The notes beneath the pieces were generated by a model. The model worked only from the letters and a program-made list of their open reading frames with translations. It made no database searches and was not told the DNA's origin. Source: Sphaerisporangium aureirubrum (GTDB lineage: Bacteria; Actinomycetota; Actinomycetes; Streptosporangiales; Streptosporangiaceae). Taken from it: a stretch of 64,000 nucleotides of DNA. The position numbers and the translations under genes are program-made. The stretch covers positions 27,589-91,588 of the forward strand of contig NZ_JBHSRF010000032.1 of NCBI RefSeq assembly GCF_042658925.1, read 5' to 3'. Shown in pieces: positions 42,589-52,400 of the stretch. Within the stretch, counting starts at the first letter, position 1; the number at the start of each line of letters is the position of its first letter.

Positions 42589-44760
42589 ATGCCTGATTCC
42601 GTCGATGCGCCGGTCTCCGTCACGTTGGCGGAGATCGCGAGGCTCGCCGGAGTGGGGCGTGCCGCGGTCAGCAACTGGCGGCGGCGGCATGAGAGCTTTC
42701 CGGCGCCGGTCGGCGGAACGGACACCAGCCCGCAGTTCGCTCTGCCCCAGGTGGAGGGGTGGCTACGACGGCAGGGCAAGTTGCCCACCGGATTTCGCGG
42801 GCGCGATCGGTTGTGGCCGCAGTTCGAGGCGCTCGGGGACCGGGACGCGATGGGCCGGGCGATCGTCGCCGCCGGTTCGCGATTCAGCCCCGGCCGACTC
42901 TCCTCACCCAGCGCCGACAGCTATACGTCGATTGCCTCACTCGGCGGTGAGCTGAGCGAGGCGCAACGGGCGCTGGTGGACCAAGCCGTGGAGGTGGCGA
43001 GGCAGGACGGTTCCTACGAGACCTTCGAGTTCCTGCTGCGCAGGTGGCTGGAAACGCACGTACGGCAGATCCCCGCGACGCCCGCGCCACTAGCGGAACT
43101 GATGACCGAGATCGTCGAGCTGTTCCGGGACGGCCACGAGAGGTTCATACGAACTGTTCTAGATCCCGCGTGCGGCGTCGGATCCTTGTTGGCAGCGGCG
43201 GCCACGCGCTGGCGCGAGAAGGTCCGAGTGGACGGCGGCGCTGTCCTGACGCTCCTTGGGCAGGAGTCCGATGCGGCGATGGCCGCTTTGGCGGCCACTC
43301 GCCTGTCCCTCGCTCTCCTCAGGGACGAACCGAAAGCCACGCAGGACGATCAGCAGGTGGACGTCCAGCCCGGCGACGCGCTACGGGCCGAAGCGCACGG
43401 TGATGCACGCGCTGATGTGGTGCTGTGCAATCCGCCGTTCAACGAACGTGACTGGGGATACGAGGAGCTCTCGGCTGACCCCCGCTGGACCTACGGCCTG
43501 CCGCCGCGGACCGAATCAGAGCTCGCCTGGGTGCAACTAGCGCTCGCCCGTTTGGCCCCCGGAGGCACGGCGGTGCTGCTGCTTCCCCCCGGAGTGGCTT
43601 CACGCAAGGCCGGGCGCCGGATTCGCACTAATCTGCTGCGGACGGGTGCCCTGCGCTCCGTGATCGCCTTGCCTCCTGGCAGCGCACCGCCGCACGGCAT
43701 CACCCTACATTTGTGGGTGCTGCGTGCCCCGGCCGAAGACGGTGTCGTCGACGCCGACGCGAGCGTACTGTTCGTCGACGCCGCATCCGAGCGGAGCGGA
43801 GTGGCGGCCACCTCCGGCGGAAGACCCGGTATCGACTGGCCGGCCCTGCATGACGATGTGCTGACCGCGCTCCGCGCCAACCTGGACGGCGAAGGCCCTT
43901 CTTCCTCCCGCGACCCATACTTCGACAGTGACCGCGAGGACGAGGTGTGTGATGTCGTCTCGGTGCCGGTGCTCGACCTGCTGGACGACGAGGTGGATCT
44001 CACCCCAGCGAGACGCGTGCCCGCCGCCGCCAGTGCGGCCGGTCTGGCCCTACGCCGCTCCTGGACGCGGTTCAATACTCTGCTGAACGAGGTGCGTGAT
44101 CTCGGCTCGATGCTATCCCGGCTCGACCTCGGAGCCGGCAATGACACCGCGCCCGGCGCTGTGACCGTGGGAGACCTGGTCAAGAGGGGGGCATTGACCC
44201 TACGCGCCGGCCAGCAACCCCCTGAGGGCAGGGTGCGCGGTGGTGAGGCGCCACCGGGTGCGGTGCCGGTGTTCACCGTGCCGGACGTGCTGCTCGGTGC
44301 CCATCCGTCGGGATGGATGCCCGCCGAGGAAGTGGCCGAGGGCGAGGCGGGCGACGCCCTCACTGTGACGGTGCCGGACGACGTCGTCGTCACGGGTGTG
44401 CACCGGGCGTTCGGCGCATGGGTCGACAGCGACGCTCCAACCGTCCTCGGGCCACAGATGTATGCGCTCCGCGTCGACCCTGCCGCACTCGACCCGTGGT
44501 TCGTGGCCGGATGCCTGCGGGCTCCCGCCAACGCGCGGCGGGCCGGCACTCATGCATCCGTTTCCGCGCGCATCGACGTCCGCCGGCTCCAGGTGCTCAT
44601 GCTGCCGCTCGCCGAGCAACGGGCCTATGCCGAGACCTTCCGGCGGATCGCCGCCTTCGACGAGGCGCTGCGGGAAGCGGCGGTTGTAGGCAAGGCGCTG
44701 GTGGACGGGCTGAGTGACGGCCTGGCCGCCGGACGCCCGGCCCGGGAGGGCAGGTGGTGA
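42589..44760 (+). CDS. HTH-fused N6-adenine DNA methyltransferase with own specificity domain
   Basis: This 723-residue protein starts with a MerR/AlpA-like helix-turn-helix (VTLAEIARLAGVGRAAVSNW). An HsdM-type methyltransferase core follows: SAM motif DPACGVGSLL near 195-205 and catalytic motif CNPPFNERDWGYEEL near 280-295. The C-terminal third resembles a type I S-subunit target domain (VTVGDLVKRGALTLRAG, later DPWFVAGCLRA), so it can probably methylate alone. ATG at 42589 has AAGGAG four to five bases upstream. A paralogue with the same order of domains lies at 56436-58316, and the pair brackets the pPIWI-RE cassette. Probable role: self-marking for that system. Convergent with the kinase at 44827. 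Confidence 0.85.
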   Translation: MPDSVDAPVSVTLAEIARLAGVGRAAVSNWRRRHESFPAPVGGTDTSPQFALPQVEGWLRRQGKLPTGFRGRDRLWPQFEALGDRDAMGRAIVAAGSRFSPGRLSSPSADSYTSIASLGGELSEAQRALVDQAVEVARQDGSYETFEFLLRRWLETHVRQIPATPAPLAELMTEIVELFRDGHERFIRTVLDPACGVGSLLAAAATRWREKVRVDGGAVLTLLGQESDAAMAALAATRLSLALLRDEPKATQDDQQVDVQPGDALRAEAHGDARADVVLCNPPFNERDWGYEELSADPRWTYGLPPRTESELAWVQLALARLAPGGTAVLLLPPGVASRKAGRRIRTNLLRTGALRSVIALPPGSAPPHGITLHLWVLRAPAEDGVVDADASVLFVDAASERSGVAATSGGRPGIDWPALHDDVLTALRANLDGEGPSSSRDPYFDSDREDEVCDVVSVPVLDLLDDEVDLTPARRVPAAASAAGLALRRSWTRFNTLLNEVRDLGSMLSRLDLGAGNDTAPGAVTVGDLVKRGALTLRAGQQPPEGRVRGGEAPPGAVPVFTVPDVLLGAHPSGWMPAEEVAEGEAGDALTVTVPDDVVVTGVHRAFGAWVDSDAPTVLGPQMYALRVDPAALDPWFVAGCLRAPANARRAGTHASVSARIDVRRLQVLMLPLAEQRAYAETFRRIAAFDEALREAAVVGKALVDGLSDGLAAGRPAREGRW

Positions 44761-44826
44761 GCCGTCCGTCCCGAGGACCTGCGAACACAGGGCAGGCACC
44801 ATTCGACCCGGCGAAGTGATCAGGAG

Positions 44827-46323
44827 TCACGGGGGCGGAAGCCGGGCTAGCAGGGCTTCGGCCAGCGCCTTCAAGCCGAGTTCACTCAGTTCCAAGGCCA
44901 GTTCCTCGCACCGGGCCACCACAGGCTTCCTCGCCTCCACAGGGAGCTTGTGGACGGCGATCACCACCTCTTCCAGATCATCGAGCGCGGTCTCTGTCTC
45001 GCCGAACGGGATGCGGCACTGGCCGACCCCCAGACGAGCGATCAAGCACATGGCCTGAAGCTCGCCATCGTCCGCGGGGCCAGGGTCGGCGATCATCTGC
45101 TCATAGAGCTCTCTGGCCTGGCCGAAAGCGCACATGATCTGAAGGCCGTCGGCGCACCGCATGCGAGCTTTCTGGATGGTGAGCGTGAATCCGAGCTGGC
45201 CCCGAGCGCCCGGCAGCAGGGCGACCAGGCGCGGGACGACGGGACCAGGCTCACCGGCGGCCAGCTCGCGCTCGACCGCGGCCAGGTCGGCCACAATGGA
45301 GGCTGAACTGACCCAGTCTCTTCGCCTGCCCGGCCGCCCAGTCGGAGGCCGCCGATCTGACGGCTCGGGGCCGTCCGGTGAGCGCCGCGACTGGTCCAGG
45401 GGGTCGCGGAACATTTGGGTGGGATCAGGGTTCAGCCGAGGAGAAGGGGCAGACGAACCGGCTTCCGGAAGAAACGGTCGCAGCGCCTCGGTGATCGCGG
45501 ACGCATGGGTTGGTCGGCGGTGCGGGTCCTTCTCCAGCAGGCGCTCGACCAGCGCGGCCACCACGTCGGGCACCTTGGGCGAGAACACCTGGACGGGCAG
45601 TGGCGCATCGTTGAGGTGTTGTTCGGTCATCCCCCGCTCCCCTTGGGCGATGAACGGCGGGCGGCCGGTGAGCAGCTCGTAGAACAGGCATCCGAAGGCG
45701 TAGAGGTCCGTCTTCGGAGTGACCTGCCGGCCGAGGATCTGTTCAGGGGCCATGTATCCCCTGCTGCCCAGCGTGGCGCCGTTGAAGGTGTAACGGGTCG
45801 CGTCAGGGCGTAGCGGCATGGCGATGCCGAAGTCGATGAGGACGGCGGTGCCGTTGCTGGCGAGGAGCACATTCTGCGGCTTGAGATCACGGTGCACGAG
45901 CGGCGCCTCATGGGCGCACTGGAGCGCGTCCGCGATCTGCGTGGCAACCGCCACGGCCACGGTGGGGCTGAGCACGCGGTGGCGTTCGTGCCACCGGTTC
46001 AAGGGCGCCCCCTCGACGAATTCCATCACGATGAACGGCCGGTCACCGTGGTTGCCCTGCCCGTACCAGGTGGGGATTCCCGAGTGGTCGAGCGCGCGCA
46101 GCAGCGCGCCCTCCCTGCGGAACCTGCCGTGCAGCTCGGCACGGTCACGGAAGTGGTCAGCGGTATCAAGGTAGTCGCCCAGCTCATTCGCCGGGCGCAC
46201 CATTTTGATCGCGACTAGCCGATCATATTCGGCGTCGTCCGCCTTCCAGACCTCGGCCATGCCGCCTTTCCCGAGCGGTGCCACGAGCCGGTAGCGGCCT
46301 TGCAGCATCTCGCCTGGCTCCAT
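44827..46323 (-). CDS. Soluble Ser/Thr protein kinase with C-terminal helical repeat region
   Basis: The 498-residue protein has a complete Hanks kinase domain (about 8-270): GKGGMAEVW, VAIKMV with the ATP lysine, HRDLKPQNVLL near 143, DFG near 165, and GSRGYMAPEQ. A Pro/Arg-rich linker (about 275-330) leads to a helical TPR-like region. No membrane segment is visible, as in the DISARM-side kinase at 16323. The ATG at 46323 has GGGGAGG close upstream and is preferred over the one at 46341. It is divergent from the nuclease operon, and a shared 23-bp element lies in the promoter region. It could phosphorylate effectors or chaperones of the pPIWI-RE unit; this is inference. Confidence 0.85.
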   Translation of the reverse strand: MEPGEMLQGRYRLVAPLGKGGMAEVWKADDAEYDRLVAIKMVRPANELGDYLDTADHFRDRAELHGRFRREGALLRALDHSGIPTWYGQGNHGDRPFIVMEFVEGAPLNRWHERHRVLSPTVAVAVATQIADALQCAHEAPLVHRDLKPQNVLLASNGTAVLIDFGIAMPLRPDATRYTFNGATLGSRGYMAPEQILGRQVTPKTDLYAFGCLFYELLTGRPPFIAQGERGMTEQHLNDAPLPVQVFSPKVPDVVAALVERLLEKDPHRRPTHASAITEALRPFLPEAGSSAPSPRLNPDPTQMFRDPLDQSRRSPDGPEPSDRRPPTGRPGRRRDWVSSASIVADLAAVERELAAGEPGPVVPRLVALLPGARGQLGFTLTIQKARMRCADGLQIMCAFGQARELYEQMIADPGPADDGELQAMCLIARLGVGQCRIPFGETETALDDLEEVVIAVHKLPVEARKPVVARCEELALELSELGLKALAEALLARLPPP

Positions 46324-46425
46324 CGTCCTCCCCTTCGGCAACTGTCAACGTGCAGCGCGCCACGGCCGCGCCTCGTTGGCGGTGACGATGGCACTCTAGC
46401 CGTGAATTGAGAGCAGCGATGCAGA

Positions 46426-46448
46426 ATCGCTTGACTATGTACACAGAG
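46426..46448 (+). promoter_or_regulatory. Shared 23-bp element, copy B
   Basis: Plus-strand copy of the element at 42438-42460: ATCG, a variable base, TTGACT, a variable base, TGTACACAGAG. It lies 90-112 bp upstream of the GTG of the nuclease gene at 46538 and 103 bp or more from the kinase start. As a -35 box, TTGACT would leave CTGTTC at 17-bp spacing, a poor -10. Confidence 0.65.
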
Positions 46449-46537
46449 ACATGCTGTTCTAGCGATGCGCTGACCCGCCGCTCTACCGGCGGCCATCGGA
46501 ACCGGCCATTCGGTCGTATCCTCAAAGGAGCCGCAAG

Positions 46538-48256
46538 GTGAAACCGTTGACCTTCTCTCCGCTGCCTGCGGGCACCGCGGGCGACGTTTCGCTCGTGCGC
46601 ATCGGCTCAGCCGCGCTCCGGGACGATCCGCGTGACTGCCCCGTGGCCATCGCCCTCAAGGCACGGCCTCGGCTCACAGCTACGGGAGGACGTCCCCGTC
46701 TCTCCGAGCCGCTCCAGGGATTCCCGCTGGGTCCGCTGATGGACGCCCTAGACCTCATTGAACATCAATACAAGCCACTTGCGCACGTATTGGAGCGACT
46801 CCGTCACACCTCCGGCACTTTCGGCCGAGCTGGCGTACCCCCGGCTCACCCGGGATTGGTCGAATGGACGGTCGCCGCGATTCGCAACTACCTCGCCAAG
46901 CGCGAGTCGGACCAGAAGCATCGGGAGGCCGTCGGGGCCGCTCGGACCTACCCGGTGCCCGAGCAATGGGTGGTCCTTCGCGAGCTTCGTTCCCCCGACC
47001 AACGTGGCGCCACCCATTACGAGCAGACGGCATGGGGCCGGCGGTACGTGTCCCTGGACGGCACAGTGCGCGAGCTTCGTTTGCTGTCCTTCAGCACCGC
47101 CAAACACGATCGCCCGGCGGCGGAAAAGGCGGCCGCCGCGTACAACGCGGCCTTCGGCACCCCATGCGACCCGGCGTACGGGCGGCATCATCGCCCCAAG
47201 CCCGACCTGCCGGCCGCGCGCCTGGCCCGCCCCGAACGGGTGCGTGTCATCGACGTCGGCTGCGGTGACGGAAGCTCGTTCGTGCTGCTCGACTGGGATT
47301 TGGAGGAGGTCCGCGCGCGCTACGCCGAGCATGCCTTACCGGTGCTGTCGCGTGCCGCGGACGGCGCCGCGCCGGTGCCGGGCGCGAGCTGTGTCGAGTG
47401 CAAGGCCTTCGCGGCATGCGACCGGCCGCATCGGACGCCGGGGATGCTCGGTCTTCCAAGGCCCGGTACCCCGCGGCCTCGGCGAACGGTTTCGGTCAGC
47501 GACCTACGGATGTACGCCGAGTGCCCGGCGAAGTACCACCTCAGCCGGCAGCTCAAACTCCGCTCGAAGCGCCCGGAGAATCCGGCAATCCAGCGCGGCC
47601 GGGCTGTCGACGCCTGGTTGAATGAACAACACCTGCGGCGCCCGCCGAACGGCTGCCGATCGATGCCTGATCCGCCGGACCCGTGTGGCTGGTCCGTGGG
47701 CGACCACACCGTCAGCGGCGACATCGCCGAGATCGGTGCCAGGATGATCAGCCAGCATGCGTCCCTGTGTCCACTGGACGGGCTTGGGCCACGGGAGCAG
47801 GTGCGGGTGCAACCTCAGCTGTCCTGCTACGACCCCGAGCTCGACGTCGTGGTCGTCTCCACCCCCGACCTCGTCTACACGAGCGTGGGCGGCTGGATCT
47901 GGCGTGAGGTCAAGACGGCCACGAGCCCGTTGCGGGAAGGGCGGACGCTCATGCGAACCTACCCGCAGTTAGCCCTCGCCGTCCTCATGATCGCGTCCGG
48001 AGTGCTCGGGGGTGATCTCCGCCGCTCCCGGGTCGAGCTGGAACTGCTCTATCCCGACGATTGCGGCCTGGAAGAACTGGACCCCGGCCTGCCCACGGTC
48101 GTGGACGAGGCCCGGCAGGTCATCTCCGAGCTGGCCGCCCCCTGGCAGCAGGACGTCTCATACGACCCCTTCCCCGGCACTCGGCGCTGTGCCGACTGCG
48201 AGGTCCTCGAATGGTGCGGTCCCGGCCAGAACCACCTCGCCGCCGCCTCGAGCTGA
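46538..48256 (+). CDS. Cas4/RecB-like PD-(D/E)XK nuclease with four-cysteine cluster
   Basis: This 572-residue protein contains a Cas4/AddB-type nuclease in its C-terminal half. YAECPAKYHL (near 326) gives the first cysteine, TPDLVY near 443 and WREVKTA near 456 give the PD...ExK active site, and CADCEVLEWC near 551 gives the last three cysteines of an Fe-S cluster. The N-terminal half looks like a decayed second copy: GTVRELRLLSFSTA in the ExK position and CVECKAFAAC near 284 in the cysteine position. Start GTG 46538 has AAAGGAG seven bases before it. It leads a four-gene run (26 bp to the next gene) with the REase, helicase and pPIWI-RE genes. Confidence 0.78.
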   Translation: MKPLTFSPLPAGTAGDVSLVRIGSAALRDDPRDCPVAIALKARPRLTATGGRPRLSEPLQGFPLGPLMDALDLIEHQYKPLAHVLERLRHTSGTFGRAGVPPAHPGLVEWTVAAIRNYLAKRESDQKHREAVGAARTYPVPEQWVVLRELRSPDQRGATHYEQTAWGRRYVSLDGTVRELRLLSFSTAKHDRPAAEKAAAAYNAAFGTPCDPAYGRHHRPKPDLPAARLARPERVRVIDVGCGDGSSFVLLDWDLEEVRARYAEHALPVLSRAADGAAPVPGASCVECKAFAACDRPHRTPGMLGLPRPGTPRPRRTVSVSDLRMYAECPAKYHLSRQLKLRSKRPENPAIQRGRAVDAWLNEQHLRRPPNGCRSMPDPPDPCGWSVGDHTVSGDIAEIGARMISQHASLCPLDGLGPREQVRVQPQLSCYDPELDVVVVSTPDLVYTSVGGWIWREVKTATSPLREGRTLMRTYPQLALAVLMIASGVLGGDLRRSRVELELLYPDDCGLEELDPGLPTVVDEARQVISELAAPWQQDVSYDPFPGTRRCADCEVLEWCGPGQNHLAAASS

Positions 48257-48282
48257 TCTTCATTTCCTATTGAGGAGTCCTC

Positions 48283-49482
48283 ATGTCACCGCACCGGTTC
48301 GCGGCACCGACGCCTGCCGACTGGTCCGCGCACGACGGCGTCCCGCTGCTGCACACCATCGCCACCGCCGTCATGCGCCTGGCCGAGAACACGGACCTGG
48401 AGGCGTTCACGCTGCCCTACCCGGCCGAAGCGCAACGGGCCCTGGACCGCACGGTGCTCAGCTGCCTGCTGCGTGATGCCGATCCCCCGACGAGCCTCTC
48501 CGAGCTACTCGAATGGTGCCGGAGCCGTCCGCTGGACGCCTGGCCGCTCGACCTGCCACCGGACGCCTTCAGCCCGGGCGACTACCTGATCGATCCCGTG
48601 TCCCTCCAGCCCAGCCAGCTGTGCCAGGAGTGGAAGGTCCGCGGCTGGGACAGCGCGGCCGAACAGTACGATCGCGCGATCATCCGGGAGGCCCTGCGCA
48701 TGTGCCGGGAGAGCGAGTCGCCGGAGTCCTACACGGCCTTCCGCCGGCTCCTGGTGGAAAAGCCCGTCCTCACCACCACCGACATGTTCGAGGTCAGCAC
48801 CGACCTCACCCTGGACCCGGTGCGCGGCTTGGTCGAGCTCATCTACAAACCGGTTCCCGACGGCTATCGATCCCACGGGGCGTATGTCACCTGCGCCCGC
48901 TGCCTCACGCTTCTCACTCCGCTCGCAGACGGTGGCTGGTGGTGCGAGCGGGACCGCTGCCGCCGGCAGGGCCCGCCAGTGCCCGGTCGCGAGCTTCCGG
49001 TGGACGAGGTCGGGGGACTCTGGCAGCTGGAGCGCCCGCTGCGGCAGTTCGTCACGGGGCCGGGCCGTGCCGAGGCCGAACTGGAGCGGGGCTTGAAAGC
49101 TCTGCGTCTGCCCGTCGAGATGTGGCCGGGTTTCGACGCCTATGACCTGCGGGTCACGTTCCCGGACGGCTGGGCCTGGGCCATCGATGTCAAAGACTGG
49201 GCACAGCCCGCTCTGCTCGGCCAAGCCGCCACCGCTGTTCGCACCGAACCGCCGTACAACGAGGCCTGCTGGGTGGTGCCCGGTCATCGTGTCGACGCCC
49301 GTCACGACTACATCCAGGTCTACGCCCGGAACCGCACCGACACCGCCCAGGGTCTCCCCCTGCTCACCGACCGAGAGCTGGTCGCGGCCGCCCGCGCGCG
49401 ACTGCGCGGCGACACCGGGCCCGCGTTCCGACTCCAGCACGTCTTCGACGGCAAGATCACGAAGGGACGCGGCCATGCGTGA
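48283..49482 (+). CDS. pPIWI-RE-associated restriction endonuclease
   Basis: This 399-residue protein has a zinc ribbon (CARCLTLLTPLADGGWWCERDRC broken as CARC near 203 and C....C near 220-226). A C-terminal PD-(D/E)XK-type nuclease follows: GFDAYDLRV near 283 with an acidic residue, then AIDVKDW near 300 with the DxK pair. This layout matches the REase that accompanies pPIWI-RE proteins in their three-gene cassette. The gene has GAGGAG upstream and its stop overlaps the start of the helicase by 8 bp (ATGCGTGA), implying tight co-translation. It would cut foreign DNA at sites selected by the pPIWI-RE protein. Confidence 0.8.
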   Translation: MSPHRFAAPTPADWSAHDGVPLLHTIATAVMRLAENTDLEAFTLPYPAEAQRALDRTVLSCLLRDADPPTSLSELLEWCRSRPLDAWPLDLPPDAFSPGDYLIDPVSLQPSQLCQEWKVRGWDSAAEQYDRAIIREALRMCRESESPESYTAFRRLLVEKPVLTTTDMFEVSTDLTLDPVRGLVELIYKPVPDGYRSHGAYVTCARCLTLLTPLADGGWWCERDRCRRQGPPVPGRELPVDEVGGLWQLERPLRQFVTGPGRAEAELERGLKALRLPVEMWPGFDAYDLRVTFPDGWAWAIDVKDWAQPALLGQAATAVRTEPPYNEACWVVPGHRVDARHDYIQVYARNRTDTAQGLPLLTDRELVAAARARLRGDTGPAFRLQHVFDGKITKGRGHA

Positions 49483-52400
49483 CGCCGACGGCTGGTACAA
49501 GTCGCTCGCCAAGGATCTGGGCCGCGTCTGGCCCCAGAACCACCCCGGGGTGAAGTCCTCCCTGCTGTGCCAAGTGGAGCTTGGTCTGCGCCTGTTGGAA
49601 CGACTCGATCCCGCGCGTCCGGCCGACGGCGTCTGGACGCTTCTCGGCGGTTACCCTTTCGCTCGGGCCGCAGGCATCGCCCGGACAGAAGCGGAGCAAC
49701 GGATGCTGACCTCCGCCCGGCACCTGCTGTGGAGCCTGCGCCGCCGCCGAATGTGGTTGCAAAGTCTGAACGCCTACCTCGACCTGCCCGAGCGGCTGCG
49801 GGCATACCGCCTGACATCGCAGGACGCTTCACCCCATGCGGTGGTGCCGACCGTCGCGGCCGACCGTTTCGATCTTTACGACGCCGCGCTCGCCGCGCTC
49901 CCCGACTTCGCCCGCACGGTGCTGCCGCTGGCCGATCCCGGATCGAACCGCTTCTTCGAGCGTCGTCGGCTCACCTCGGTCGAACTGCCGACGTCCCTGC
50001 GACCGGCTCCAGCCCCTGGCCATGGCCTCGGACCGAAGGCCGGCGGGCCGGACGGGCCGATGCGCGTGCCGCTGGCCGAACTGACCGAAACCGCCCAGTG
50101 GATGGACAGGACAGAGGAGCGGTCGAACCTCGAACGGGGTGACTGGGCGCGGCGGCTAAGAGACCTGCGGCTGGATATCCGTACACCCGACGGGCACGGC
50201 TTCACTTCCTCCCAGGCACTGACGCTCGACGGGCTGACCCACCTGGTCGGGATGGTGGGTGCCGGCAAGAGCACGCTGATGGCGCTGATCGCCGTGTGGG
50301 GAGCGCGGAGGGGGCTGCGCACGACCCTGGTGGTCGGCGACGTCGCCGAGCAGCTCCGGCTGGTCGCCCTCTTTCGGAATCACAGCCTGGCATCCGCCCC
50401 CGTGTCCGGTTCCACCACCCGGGAGACGCACGTCCAGCGCCTGCACCGTCGCCTCGCCGGCCGAGGGCTCACCTCGCTGCTCGCGCACGACGACCCGGCG
50501 TTCGACGACCTGAGCACCGTCTGCGTCGTCGACGCCCTGCGCGGCACCGAGGCAAGTCAACCACTCCGATACGCCGACGCACCCTGTACGGGATTCTTTC
50601 CTCCCCCCAAGCGGCCGAAGACCATCGCTGTACCGCTATCACTCCCCCAACTGTCTCCTACCGCGGTCCCCTCGGCACCCGATCCTGAGCCGGAGGACCT
50701 GCAGAGGCTGGGTGGCAGACGTGGCTGCCCCATCTGGAGTGCGTGCCCGCGCCACAGCGCCTCTCGCGGGCTCGTCGATGCGCTGATCTGGGTGGCCAAC
50801 CCGGCCAGCCTCGTACAGAGCCCTGTGCCGCACCACCTCAACGAGGAGCGGCTGCGCTATCTCGAGCTCGCGTGCCTGCGCAGCGACATCCTCATCGTGG
50901 ACGAGGCCGACCGCGTGCAGATGCAGCTAGACGCGATGTTCGCGCCGTCCGCGACGCTGGTGACCAAGGGGCCTGAGTCCTGGCTCGACCAGTTGCACAC
51001 CCGTAAGATCAACGAGTTGGCGCGGCAGGGCCGGCTCCCGCTGTCGGAGCGCGGAGTGGAACGCTGGGCCGCTTCGCTGGACGTCGTTAGCGTAGCGACG
51101 AACCGGCTGTACGCGATGCTGATCAGTGACGAGGACCTGCGCACCTGGGCCGACATCGATTACTTCAGCGCCTGGACCCTGCAGGACAAGCTGATCTCCG
51201 AGTGGTACCCGGCCTCCGGCGGACCGGCCGAGGGCGTCCCCGACGAAAGGCTCCTCTACGAGGACGACGACCTTGCCCCTGGCGATCCACCCGATTCAGA
51301 GCACCTCGGTGCGGCAGTCGCGTCCGCGCAATCCCCCTGGGACGGACGCCGCACCGAGGTCGTCGCCGTCTTCGACGCATTTCGGGACGATCCGCTCGGC
51401 GACCGTGGCCCGTACGCCACCGACACTGACCGGCTGGTGCGGGCGACGCACGACCTGCTTCACACGCTGAACGAGAAAGGCACCCGCCAACGTGTGCGGG
51501 CGGTGCTGGACCGGCTGCTCGACGGCTCTCCCCTCCTGGACGGCTCACCGCCGCCACGAGTCCCCCGGCCCAGCGGCGACCAGGATCCGGCCGCCGTCCC
51601 CGGGAGTGGACCATGGTTCGAACGCACCGCGAAGCGCCTGGAGTTCACTCTGCTCCTGGCCGCGTTGCACCAGCGGCTCGACCAGGTCACCTTCCTGTGG
51701 CCTCAGGTCGAAGCCATCTTCAACCTCGACACCACCGACAACGAGCTTTCCCGCCGGCCGCCGCTGGACTACCTCCCCATCGTTCCCGAGGCCCCGATGG
51801 GCAACGTTCTCGGCTTCCAGTACCTGCCCGACGAACCGGAACGCGACTTCGAGGGCCGGCGCAGCGGCACCCTGCGATTTTTCCGGTGTGCCGGGGTGGG
51901 ACGGGAGCTGTTGTTGTCCCTCGCCGAGATCGGCGCCGACCCGGGCGCCGGGCGCCACGGGCCTCACGTGCTGCTCATGTCCGGTACGAGCTGGGCGGGA
52001 ACTTCGCCCCGTGCGCACATCCTGGCCCCGGTGACCGCCGTGCTCAAGCCGGACGACCGTGCCGTGGCCGCGGTGCGCCGCAGCGTGTTCCGCACACGTT
52101 TTCTCTACGACGACAACGGCAGACCCCTGAGGCTGTCCGGCCAGAATCTCAGTGTCCGCCCGGCCGTGCTGCGTCAGATGGTGTCACGGCTGGGACGACC
52201 CCGTCGAGGTGGACTGCCGAGCCCGCTGGAAGAGGAGCTGGCTCAGATCGGCGACGACGACCGTCGCAGGGCCTTGCTTCTCGTAGGCAGCTATCGGGAA
52301 GCGACCGCCGCCGCGGACCTGCTGCACGAGATCGACCGCTGGCACGGCCGGGTACGCGTCCTGGCGGCCGACGACGCCGAGCTGGACCAGTCTGTCCGTG

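Noticed and set aside
44757..44819. 20-codon ORF overlapping the stop of the first methyltransferase (GTGA)
   Set aside because: Too short, no family, ends in a convergent intergenic region; could be chance.
42430..46460. The shared 23-bp element read simply as two sigma-70 promoters
   Set aside because: TTGACT fits a -35 box, but no consistent -10 lies 16-19 bases on in both copies, and copy A is only 8 bases from an ATG.
46464..46490. Small CCGCCG/CGGCGG hairpin upstream of the nuclease operon
   Set aside because: Six-base GC arms are expected by chance at this base composition.
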